DNA from: an uncultured Eubacteriales bacterium
GTDB taxonomy: Bacteria; Bacillota; Clostridia; Oscillospirales; Oscillospiraceae
Length of the DNA stretch: 18,044 bases
NCBI GenBank assembly: GCA_900549645.1
Contig: URPD01000038.1
Span: 1-18,044, forward strand
Direction of reading: 5' to 3'
Numbering within the stretch: the stretch's first letter is position 1; the number at the start of each line of letters is the position of its first letter. The position numbers and the translations under genes are program-made. The notes under the pieces are model-generated. The model searched no databases, was not told the origin of the DNA, and saw nothing but the letters and a program-made list of their open reading frames with translations. Of the stretch, positions 6,961 through 13,343 are shown one piece after another.

Positions 6961-7287
6961 ATGTACAATCCGAACGACGTTTTGAAGGTCAGCGAAGAGG
7001 ACTGGGAAGAGTTCAAGAAGGAAGCCTGCAAGGACGAGCTGTTCTACCGCGGCGAGGGTGATCTGCTCGACACGGCGGAGGGGCGCTCGAAGTTCTGCCG
7101 CCTGAACGAGACCAGCGTCTTCCGCAAGGACGATCCCGACTTCCCCGGCTCAAAGATCTGGGTGTTCAACAATCAGGGCAAGGGCATGGTCATCAAAAAG
7201 CGCAGCCGCGTCGACCCCGCCATAATGGAGGACATTGAGTACGACGCCGACGGCAACCAGATAAGCAAGTCCTACGAACCGGCGTGA
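6961..7287 (+). CDS. Small soluble protein of unknown function
   Basis: This 108-residue protein is not recognised. AAAAGGAG lies 8-9 bp before the ATG, overlapping the end of the dehydrogenase gene, so it is very likely translated. It begins MYNPNDVLKVSEEDWEEFKK and is strongly charged, with no signal peptide, membrane span or cysteine-pair motif. The middle (KIWVFNNQGKGMVIKKRSRV region) has alternating hydrophobic residues like short beta strands. A terminator follows 19 bp after the stop. Base use looks like its neighbours. Position after the dehydrogenase suggests a shared transcript, not necessarily a shared function. Confidence 0.8.
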   Translation: MYNPNDVLKVSEEDWEEFKKEACKDELFYRGEGDLLDTAEGRSKFCRLNETSVFRKDDPDFPGSKIWVFNNQGKGMVIKKRSRVDPAIMEDIEYDADGNQISKSYEPA

Positions 7288-7306
7288 ACCGAACACAAAA
7301 TTCTCT

Positions 7307-7336
7307 GCCTGTGCAAAAAGCACAGGCATTTTTTTA
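7307..7336 (+). terminator. Rho-independent terminator of the dehydrogenase operon
   Basis: A perfect 8-bp stem GCCTGTGC/GCACAGGC with an AAAAA loop (7315-7319) is followed by ATTTTTTTA. It lies 19 bp after the stop of the small gene. Confidence 0.9.
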
Positions 7337-7358
7337 TCGGAAATTCACAAAATATTCG

Positions 7359-7386
7359 TAGACTTTTTGAATTTAGACTGTATAAT
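7359..7386 (+). promoter_or_regulatory. Promoter of the MarR-ABC exporter operon
   Basis: TAGACT (7359-7364), a 16-bp spacer and a perfect TATAAT (7381-7386) directly preceded by TG. Transcription would start near 7393, about 40 nt before the MarR start codon. Confidence 0.65.
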
Positions 7387-7395
7387 ATCTAACTG

Positions 7396-7407
7396 TTCAA
7401 TATTGAA
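7396..7407. promoter_or_regulatory. Candidate MarR operator
   Basis: A perfect 12-bp palindrome TTCAATATTGAA begins 9 bp after the -10 box, over the expected transcription start. It is AT-rich and dyadic, as MarR-family operators usually are, and it precedes the marR-like gene. Autorepression at this site is inferred. Confidence 0.5.
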
Positions 7408-7432
7408 ATATCTGAAACGGAAGTGTATGCAA

Positions 7433-7888
7433 ATGCTCGACCCAAGTATCGCGGCGTCCAGAATGTACAGCAACTCCAGCCGCTTCATCGAGGCGTACCA
7501 CGCGGTATTGCAGCCGCTCTGCCGCGAGGCGGGGCTGCCGGTGATGGCGCTGGATATTCTCCTCTTCATCGCCAACAACCCCGACAAGAGCACCGCGCGC
7601 GACGTGTGCCAGTTTCGCGGGATGAAGCCGGGAATCGTCTCGTTCCACGTTGACCGGCTCGCGGCGGCGGGGCTTCTGGAGCGCCGCCCCGTCCCCGGCG
7701 ACAGGCGCAAGACACAGCTTGTATGCACCGAGGCGGCGGCGGATACGATCCGGCGCGGGCGGGAGCTGCAAAAGCGCTTTGCCGAAGCGCTGCTCTCTGG
7801 CCTTGACCGAGAATCGCTTGAGACCTTGCACCGCTGTCTCGCCGCCATCGACGGCAATATCGACAACATTCGCAGAAACGGAGTATAA
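7433..7888 (+). CDS. MarR-family transcriptional regulator
   Basis: This regulator is 151 residues from the ATG at 7433. An in-frame ATG at 7427 lies only 3 bp after the CGGAAG ribosome site (7418-7423), so 7433 is preferred. Longer in-frame starts fall upstream of the predicted transcription start. It has an N-terminal dimer helix, then a winged-helix domain: LDILLFIANNPDKSTARDVC (helices 2-3), RGMKPGIVSFHVDRLAAAGL (recognition helix) and the wing LLERRPVPGDRRKTQL with the DRR(K) pattern typical of MarR. A C-terminal dimer helix follows. It is 2 bp upstream of the first ABC exporter gene, whose ribosome site (ACGGAG) lies in its last codons. The likely role is repression of the exporter operon until a drug or metabolite binds, as for many MarR-ABC pairs. 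The ligand is unknown. Confidence 0.9.
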   Translation: MLDPSIAASRMYSNSSRFIEAYHAVLQPLCREAGLPVMALDILLFIANNPDKSTARDVCQFRGMKPGIVSFHVDRLAAAGLLERRPVPGDRRKTQLVCTEAAADTIRRGRELQKRFAEALLSGLDRESLETLHRCLAAIDGNIDNIRRNGV

Positions 7889-7890
7889 CC

Positions 7891-9639
7891 ATGATCAAGC
7901 TACTGAAAAATATGAAGCGGCGCGAGGTAATAATGGCGGTCATATGCGCGCTGTTCATTCTTGGGCAGATATATTTTGACCTGACCCTGCCTGATTATAT
8001 GACCGACATCACCAAGCTCATCAACAGCCCCGACCCGCAGACCTCCGACATTCTGAACATCGGCCTGCAAATGCTCGGCTGTGCGCTGGCGAGCGCCCTG
8101 CTCGCAGTCATCTGCGGCTATCTCGCGGCGCGGGTCGCGTCCGGCTTCAGCTACACCGTGCGCGAAAAGGTGTTCGGCCACGTGATGGACTTCAGCTCCG
8201 AGCAGCTGAGTAAATTCTCCGTGCCGAGTCTCATCACCCGCACTACGAACGACATCACCCAGCTGCAGATGATCGTTGCGATGGGGCTTCAGATGATGAT
8301 AAAGTCTCCGGTCATGGCCGTGTGGGCGGTGATAAAGATTCTCGGCAAGAGCTGGGAGCTGTCGGCCGTGACGGCGGGCTTCGTCGTTGCGATAGTCGCG
8401 CTGATACTCGTCGTCATGCTCAGCGTACTGCCGCGCTTCCGCCTCGTGCAGCAGCTGACCGATAAGATAAACCGCGTCGCGCGAGAGAATCTGACCGGCA
8501 TAAACGTCGTCCACGCGTTCAACGCTGAGCAGTACCAGAACGACAAGTTCGACGCGCCCAGCACGAAGATGATGAACACCCAGCTCAAGAATCAGCGGCT
8601 CATGGCCGTTATTCAGCCCGCGATGAGCCTGTGCATGAACTCCCTCGCGCTCGTCATCTACTGGCTCGGCGCGGCACTGATAAATCAGATACCGCTGGCC
8701 GATACGATGTCGCGGCTGAACATGTTCTCCGAGGTCGTGGTGTTCAGCACCTACGCAACCTACGTCGTCATGTCATTTATGATGATGGTAATGATATTTA
8801 TGATGCTACCGTCGGCGCAGGTGTCGGCGGAGCGTATTAACGAAGTGCTCGACTGCGACGAGGGCATCGCCGAGGGCGGTGTAAGCGAAAGCGGCGAGAC
8901 CGGCACAGTGGAGTTCCGCGACGTATCGTTCCGCTACCCCGATTCCAACGAGAACGAGCTGAACCACATCAGCTTCAAGCTCGGCCGCGGCAAGACGCTC
9001 GCCATAATCGGCGCAACCGGCAGCGGCAAATCAACGCTGATAAGCCTCATCCCGCGTTTTTACGATGTGACTGAGGGCGAGGTTCTGGTCGACGGCGTGA
9101 ACGTCCGCGATTACAGCTTTGACGCGCTGTACGACCGCCTCGGCTATGTCACGCAGAAAGCCGTGCTCTTCTCCGGCAGCATCCGCGACAACGTTCTCTT
9201 CGGCGAAAGCCGCGGCAACGGCGACGCTGCGCAGGCGATAGACATCGCGCAGGCGCGCGAATTTGTCGACAAGCTGCCCGACGGCGAGGAGCACCGCATC
9301 GCCCAGCTTGGGCGCAACGTCTCCGGCGGCCAGAAGCAGCGGCTTTCGATAGCCCGCGCGCTGGCGCGGAAGCCGGAAATTCTGATCTTTGACGACTCGT
9401 TCTCCGCGCTTGACTACAAGACCGACGCGGCTCTGCGCGCGGAGCTGAACGGGAAGCTCAGCGGAACGACAAAAATAATCGTCGCACAGCGCATCAGCAC
9501 GATACGCCACGCGGACGAGATAATAGTGCTCGACCGCGGCGAGGCCGTCGGCATCGGCACACACGACGAGCTGATGCACAGCTGCGCCGTTTATCAGGAG
9601 ATTGCCCGCTCACAGCTCAGTGCGGCGGAGCTTGCATAA
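7891..9639 (+). CDS. ABC exporter half-transporter, degenerate-site subunit
   Basis: The protein has 582 residues, with a six-span transmembrane domain (about 1-320) and a nucleotide-binding domain (about 340-582). Walker A is GATGSGKST (374-382), the signature VSGGQKQR begins at 477, and Walker B ends IFDD (D501-D502). At 502 the usual catalytic Glu is Asp. The switch position reads VAQRIS, with Gln533 in place of His. These two changes are those of the degenerate-site subunit in heterodimeric exporters such as TM287 of TM287/288. Its own signature is canonical, so it should complete the active site on its partner. It is 2 bp after marR and 15 bp before the partner gene. It probably exports drugs or lipophilic compounds. 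Confidence 0.92.
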   Translation: MIKLLKNMKRREVIMAVICALFILGQIYFDLTLPDYMTDITKLINSPDPQTSDILNIGLQMLGCALASALLAVICGYLAARVASGFSYTVREKVFGHVMDFSSEQLSKFSVPSLITRTTNDITQLQMIVAMGLQMMIKSPVMAVWAVIKILGKSWELSAVTAGFVVAIVALILVVMLSVLPRFRLVQQLTDKINRVARENLTGINVVHAFNAEQYQNDKFDAPSTKMMNTQLKNQRLMAVIQPAMSLCMNSLALVIYWLGAALINQIPLADTMSRLNMFSEVVVFSTYATYVVMSFMMMVMIFMMLPSAQVSAERINEVLDCDEGIAEGGVSESGETGTVEFRDVSFRYPDSNENELNHISFKLGRGKTLAIIGATGSGKSTLISLIPRFYDVTEGEVLVDGVNVRDYSFDALYDRLGYVTQKAVLFSGSIRDNVLFGESRGNGDAAQAIDIAQAREFVDKLPDGEEHRIAQLGRNVSGGQKQRLSIARALARKPEILIFDDSFSALDYKTDAALRAELNGKLSGTTKIIVAQRISTIRHADEIIVLDRGEAVGIGTHDELMHSCAVYQEIARSQLSAAELA

Positions 9640-9654
9640 AAGGAGGCCGGTATA

Positions 9655-11442
9655 ATGGGATCGCATGGAAGAATGGCAGTGACCGAGAAGGTCGACCTTG
9701 GCGCGGCGCTGAAAAAGATATCGGCGTATATGCGCAGTGATCTCGCGCTGATGATAACCGCGCTGGTGCTCGCGGCCTTCGGCGCGGTGCTGACGATAAT
9801 AGGGCCGGATAAAATCGGAGAGATGACAAACCTCATGGCCGAGGGCTTCGCCTCCGACATCGACATGGCCGCAGTTGCGAAAATCGGTATTTTTCTTGCC
9901 GTAATATACGGCCTGAGCGCGATTTTTACGTTTACTCAGCACTATATTATGGCGACTGTAACGCTCAAAATGTCGCGCAGAATGCGCGGGGAGCTGTCGG
10001 AAAAGATAAACCGCGTGCCGCAGAAATACTTCAATACCACCTCGCAGGGCGACATTCTCAGCCGAATCACGAACGATGTCTCAACGCTTCAGCAGGGGCT
10101 GACAAACAGTCTGCCGACGATAATCAGCGCGGCGACGCAGTTCACCGGCTGCCTCATTATGATGTTCGTGACCGAGTGGCGGCTCGCGCTGACCTCGCTC
10201 GGCATCACGCTGGTGGGACTGCTGCTGATAGTGCTCATCATGTCCCGCTCGCAGAAATACTTCGCGGCGCGGCAGCAGAGCCTCGGCGAGCTGAACGGCT
10301 ACATTGAGGAGATGTACTCCGGTCACGAGGTCGTGCGCATCTCGCGCGCCGGAAAGGGCGTCAAGGAGCGCTTCGACGGCATGAACCGCGCCGTGTACGA
10401 CGCGAACTGGAAGTCGCAGTTTCTCTCCGGCCTGATGCAGCCGCTGATGAACGTGATAGGCAACGTCGCATATGTTGCGGTGTGCGTCATCGGCTCGGTG
10501 CTGGCGATAAACGGAACTATCAAGTTCGGCGTGATCATATCCTTCATCATGTACGTGCGGCTGTTCACCTCGCCGCTGACGCAGATTGCGCAGGGCATGA
10601 CCAACATGCAGACCGCGGCGGCCTCCGCGAACCGCGTTTTCGATTTCCTTGAAAGCGAGGAGCTGTCCGACGAAAGCGACAAGCCCGCCGATATGCCCGA
10701 AGTGACGGGCGCGGTGAGCTTCGAGAACGTGCGCTTCAGCTATCCGGACGCGCCGGACAAGATAATCATCAAGAACTTCTCCGCCGAGGTCAGCCCCGGC
10801 CAGAAGGTGGCCATCGTCGGCCCGACCGGCGCGGGCAAGACCACGATGGTCAACCTGCTGATGCGCTTTTTCGAGATAAACAGCGGCAGCATAAAGATAG
10901 ACGGTACGCCGATATCGGAGCTGCGGCGCGAGACGGTGCACAGCATGTTCGCAATGGTTTTGCAGGACACTTGGCTGTTTGAGGGCACGGTTCGGGAGAA
11001 TCTGGTCTACAACATGCAGGGCGTCACAGACGCCGACCTTGAGCGCGTCTGCCGCGCCTGCGGGCTTGACAAATTCGTCCGCTCGCTGCCGCACGGCTTC
11101 GACACCGTACTGACCGACAGCACCAGTATCTCCGCCGGGCAGAAACAGATGCTCACCATCGCCCGCGCGATGCTCCAGAATTCGCCCATGCTGATACTCG
11201 ACGAGGCCACGTCCTCGGTCGATACGCGCACGGAGCTTATCATCCAGCGCGCAATGGATCAGATGATGGAGAACCGCACGAGCTTCGTCATCGCGCACCG
11301 GCTCTCGACGATAAAGAACGCCGACCTCATCCTTGTCATGCGCGAGGGCGACGTTATTGAGAGCGGCACTCACGAGGAGCTGATGGCCGCCGGCGGCTTC
11401 TACGCAGAGCTGTACAACAGCCAGTTTGAAAAGACCGCATAA
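9655..11442 (+). CDS. ABC exporter half-transporter, catalytic subunit
   Basis: The protein has 595 residues, with a transmembrane domain (about 20-340) and a nucleotide-binding domain (about 355-595). Walker A is GPTGAGKTT (389-397), Walker B is MLILDEATSSVDT with catalytic E517, and the switch His is H548 in FVIAHRLST. Its signature is altered to ISAGQKQM (S493-Q496), not SGGQ. In a heterodimer this signature would face the degenerate Walker motifs of the first subunit, so the two sequences fit each other. An AGGAGG site at 9641-9646, just after the partner's stop, supports the ATG at 9655. No clear terminator follows: only a small 5-bp hairpin without a T run at 11457-11470. Confidence 0.92.
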   Translation: MGSHGRMAVTEKVDLGAALKKISAYMRSDLALMITALVLAAFGAVLTIIGPDKIGEMTNLMAEGFASDIDMAAVAKIGIFLAVIYGLSAIFTFTQHYIMATVTLKMSRRMRGELSEKINRVPQKYFNTTSQGDILSRITNDVSTLQQGLTNSLPTIISAATQFTGCLIMMFVTEWRLALTSLGITLVGLLLIVLIMSRSQKYFAARQQSLGELNGYIEEMYSGHEVVRISRAGKGVKERFDGMNRAVYDANWKSQFLSGLMQPLMNVIGNVAYVAVCVIGSVLAINGTIKFGVIISFIMYVRLFTSPLTQIAQGMTNMQTAAASANRVFDFLESEELSDESDKPADMPEVTGAVSFENVRFSYPDAPDKIIIKNFSAEVSPGQKVAIVGPTGAGKTTMVNLLMRFFEINSGSIKIDGTPISELRRETVHSMFAMVLQDTWLFEGTVRENLVYNMQGVTDADLERVCRACGLDKFVRSLPHGFDTVLTDSTSISAGQKQMLTIARAMLQNSPMLILDEATSSVDTRTELIIQRAMDQMMENRTSFVIAHRLSTIKNADLILVMREGDVIESGTHEELMAAGGFYAELYNSQFEKTA

Positions 11443-11483
11443 GATAATAATACAGGACACCTTCCGGTGTACCGTGCGAGCAT

Positions 11484-11605
11484 CCCTTGCCTCTCCCTGT
11501 GGGAAAGGTGGCCAAGCGTGGCGAGGACGGAGAGGGCATCGAAAAAGGCTGCAAGACCCTCTCAGTCACCTGCGGTGACAGCTCTCTCAAAGGGAGAGCC
11601 AAGGG
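11484..11605. repeat. MITE-like element 1 (122 bp, 15-bp terminal inverted repeats)
   Basis: The ends are CCCTTGCCTCTCCCT (11484-11498) and AGGGAGAGCCAAGGG (11591-11605), inverted repeats matching at 14 of 15 positions. Inside are GAGAGGG/CCCTCTC (11530-11536 with 11557-11563) and a tight GTCACC-TGC-GGTGAC hairpin (11565-11579). From memory, similar units with the CTCTCAGTCACC...GGTGACAGCTC core are scattered through Oscillospiraceae genomes. I cannot confirm copy number here. No transposase or clear target duplication is visible, so it would be non-autonomous. Confidence 0.65.
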
Positions 11606-11638
11606 GCTACACCCGTTACATAGTATGCTGGCATTAGA

Positions 11639-11670
11639 AATGGAGCGTATCTGCATCGATACGCTCCATT
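11639..11670. repeat. Left end hairpin of element 2
   Basis: A 13-bp perfect stem (11639-11651 with 11658-11670) and a 6-nt loop TGCATC. It is identical to the copy at 11960-11991. Confidence 0.85.
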
Positions 11671-11744
11671 CAGTCTGTCAAAGAACATGTGCAGCAGGGC
11701 GCGGATAAGAGAGCAGCGGGGGAGCTTGAGGGGTAGCGCAGCGG

Positions 11745-11791
11745 CGGCGCGGTAGTGAATGACATGCCGGTGGCATGTCAGAGCCGCGCCG
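11745..11791. repeat. Nested hairpin in element 2
   Basis: The outer stem is CGGCGCGG/CCGCGCCG (11745-11752 with 11784-11791). The inner stem is TGACATGCC/GGCATGTCA (11760-11768 with 11772-11780) with a GGT loop. Confidence 0.7.
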
Positions 11792-11842
11792 TGACCGAGC
11801 CGCAGCGAGAAAAGGCCCGCCTCAAATACAATAAACCGCCGT

Positions 11843-11873
11843 CCAAAAGTCTTGATACATCAACGACTTTTGG
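11843..11873. repeat. Hairpin in element 2
   Basis: The outer stem is CCAAAAGTC/GACTTTTGG (11843-11851 with 11865-11873). The inner stem is TTGAT/ATCAA (11852-11856 with 11859-11863). A single unpaired C lies between them. Confidence 0.7.
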
Positions 11874-11882
11874 AGCAAAGCA

Positions 11883-11905
11883 GCATTTTGATAATATCAA
11901 AATGC
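11883..11905. repeat. Hairpin in element 2
   Basis: A perfect 10-bp stem GCATTTTGAT/ATCAAAATGC with an AAT loop (11893-11895). Confidence 0.75.
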
Positions 11906-11916
11906 TCGGCGGATGA

Positions 11917-11958
11917 AGCTTGTCAAAAAAAGTCCTCACAGGACTTTTTTGACAAGCT
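11917..11958. repeat. Long A/T-run hairpin in element 2
   Basis: AGCTTGTC + A7 + GTCC (11917-11935) pairs with GGAC + T6 + GACAAGCT (11941-11958) around a TCACA loop. The stem is about 18 bp with one bulged base. The A and T runs lie inside the stem, so it is not a classic terminator, but it could hinder transcription from either side. Confidence 0.75.
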
Positions 11959-11959
11959 G

Positions 11960-11991
11960 AATGGAGCGTATCTGCATCGATACGCTCCATT
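11960..11991. repeat. Right end hairpin of element 2
   Basis: This is identical to 11639-11670. It lies just downstream of the MFS gene stop (12022 on the minus strand) and could act as that gene's 3' hairpin, though it lacks a proper T run on that strand. Confidence 0.85.
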
Positions 11992-12021
11992 AACTGTTTT
12001 TATGAACACCCGACTGTTTTA

Positions 12022-13254
12022 TTATACGTTTATCTGATTTTTCATGCACTTTTCGCCGCGTATCGCCGCGATGCCGAAGCCTGCGCCGATGGCGGAGACG
12101 ACTATCCACATCGCGTAGACGCCCTGCCAGCCGACCACGTCGATGACAGCGCCGGCGGCGACGCCGGTGAGCGCGGAGCCGATATAGATGAAGCAGTCGA
12201 TAAGTCCGGCCACAAGCCCGACTCTGCCCGATTTGTCGTAGTCCATCGGGATAAGGGCGTTCAGCAGCGGATTGACCCCGAAGTTTGCGGCACAGCACAG
12301 CCCCATCAGCAGGGCGCACAGGGCGGCGTTTTTCCACAGCCCCAGCAGCGCGGCGGAAAGCAGCGCGCTGACCGCAAGCAGTATGCTGACCGCGCCGCGG
12401 GCGCTGCCCCTGAACAGGTAATAGCAGCGGCGAACCAGAAGCACACCGCCGAGGTTCAGAACTGGAATTATGAGCGAAAGCATCGTGGAGCTGAGAGAGC
12501 CTTCGCCGAAGTCCGCCGCCAATATAGTCGGCGCCCATGTGACGACGCCGTCGCGCACAAAGCCAATGCAGATGCAGCAAACAAGCAGCGCGGCAAGGCC
12601 GGTTCCGCAGATGAGCTTCTTTATTGGCATTGCGGGCGCATCGGACACAGCCGTGCTCTCGGTATCGCCGTTCAGCGCCGTCTCCGGCCTGTCGCGCACA
12701 GTGAGAATCGCGGCAACGCCCATAACGGCCATGAACACTGACGGAATCACGAACGACCAGCGCCAACTAAATGCTGAGGCCAGCGCGCCGGACACCGCCC
12801 ACGCCGCAAAGTGGCCGAAGATGACCGTGATCGACAGGATGAACGACGCGCGCTCGCGCTGTGCGCCGTGAAACCACATGGACGCGAGCTTCACTATCGG
12901 TGCCCACAGCATCGATTGCGCCGCGCCGTTGAGCGCCCAGAGCGCCATCATCAGGACATAATTATCCGACGCCGCCAGCAGCACATTGCAGACCGCCGAC
13001 AGTATCAGCCCCGTGCCGATACTGCGGCGGATGCTCGTGCGATCCGCCCGCGCGCCGTTGACGATCTGGCCGACGGCATATATCAGCGCGAACACCGTCT
13101 GGAACATTCCGGCCTGCGCCGCCGTCAAAGCCATGCCGTCCCGAAGACCGGGCAGCGCCGCCGACAGATTCAGTCTGCCGGTGTAGGCCGCGGAATAGCA
13201 CAGGAAGCACAGCAGCAGAGTTTTTCTCTGTCCGGATGTAAACTTTTCCTTCAT
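12022..13254 (-). CDS. MFS transporter, organophosphate:phosphate antiporter-like
   Basis: This 410-residue protein has about 12 membrane spans. The N-terminal YSAAYTGRLNLSAALPGL, the IVNGARADR loop between spans 2 and 3, and WALNGAAQSMLWAPIVKL followed by SMWFHGAQRERA resemble the GlpT/UhpT/UhpC (OPA) group of the major facilitator superfamily. A hydrophilic central loop (about 195-215) separates the two six-span halves. OPA proteins exchange phosphate for glycerol-3-phosphate, hexose phosphates and similar compounds, and some are sensors. The substrate here is not predictable. The ATG at 13254 fits the family's N-terminus, but its ribosome site is weak. Only about 30 bp separate it from the rpoC terminator hairpin, so it may rely on readthrough from rpoBC or a promoter I cannot see. 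Confidence 0.82.
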   Translation of the reverse strand: MKEKFTSGQRKTLLLCFLCYSAAYTGRLNLSAALPGLRDGMALTAAQAGMFQTVFALIYAVGQIVNGARADRTSIRRSIGTGLILSAVCNVLLAASDNYVLMMALWALNGAAQSMLWAPIVKLASMWFHGAQRERASFILSITVIFGHFAAWAVSGALASAFSWRWSFVIPSVFMAVMGVAAILTVRDRPETALNGDTESTAVSDAPAMPIKKLICGTGLAALLVCCICIGFVRDGVVTWAPTILAADFGEGSLSSTMLSLIIPVLNLGGVLLVRRCYYLFRGSARGAVSILLAVSALLSAALLGLWKNAALCALLMGLCCAANFGVNPLLNALIPMDYDKSGRVGLVAGLIDCFIYIGSALTGVAAGAVIDVVGWQGVYAMWIVVSAIGAGFGIAAIRGEKCMKNQINV

Positions 13255-13284
13255 TGCAAAGTCTCAATTCTTTTTCAGTGCAAT

Positions 13285-13321
13285 AAAGCTGCGTCAAAGG
13301 GGAAACCTTTGACGCAGCTTT
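13285..13321 (-). terminator. Terminator of the rpoBC operon
   Basis: A perfect 16-bp stem AAAGCTGCGTCAAAGG/CCTTTGACGCAGCTTT with a 5-nt loop (13301-13305) begins 22 bp after the rpoC stop. On the minus strand it is followed by ATTG after the stem T run, so the T tract is modest and some readthrough into the MFS gene is possible. Confidence 0.75.
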
Positions 13322-13343
13322 TATCGTTTGGACTGCGTTTTGC

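Larger units (their letters stand above)
11639..11991. repeat. MITE-like element 2 (353 bp) bounded by identical 32-bp hairpins
   Basis: The first and last 32 bp (11639-11670 and 11960-11991) are identical, and each is itself a hairpin with 13-bp arms (AATGGAGCGTATC/GATACGCTCCATT). The repeat extends inward in inverted orientation: CAGTCTGTCAAA after the left hairpin pairs with the complement of TTTGACAAGCTG before the right one. This makes an element with terminal inverted repeats of about 45 bp. The interior is a chain of further hairpins, listed separately. No transposase is encoded. Confidence 0.65.
11443..12021. other. Gene-free interval with two MITE-like repeat elements
   Basis: This 579-bp stretch between the ABC exporter stop and the convergent MFS stop has no supported gene. 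It holds two adjacent palindromic elements (11484-11605 and 11639-11991). The short frames crossing it have no ribosome sites and follow the repeats, so they are not called. It may also carry the transcript ends of both flanking genes. Confidence 0.8.

Noticed and set aside
10081..11460. A 459-codon open frame opposite the second ABC exporter gene
   Set aside because: It is antisense to a clear gene with all ABC motifs. Its composition (His, Arg and Ala rich) is typical of a shadow frame.
11457..11470. Terminator right after the ABC exporter operon
   Set aside because: The ACACC/GGTGT hairpin is only 5 bp long and is not followed by a T run.
11487..11708. A 73-codon frame across repeat element 1
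   Set aside because: It follows the palindromic repeat into element 2 and has no ribosome site. Similar spurious frames arise from this repeat type.
11778..11990. A 70-codon minus-strand frame in element 2
   Set aside because: Its start and first codons come from the end hairpin, and its sequence mirrors the frame at the other end because the ends are inverted repeats. No ribosome site is visible.
11639..11991. CRISPR array
   Set aside because: There are only two repeat copies, 289 bp apart, each strongly palindromic, with no spacers of regular size and no cas genes.
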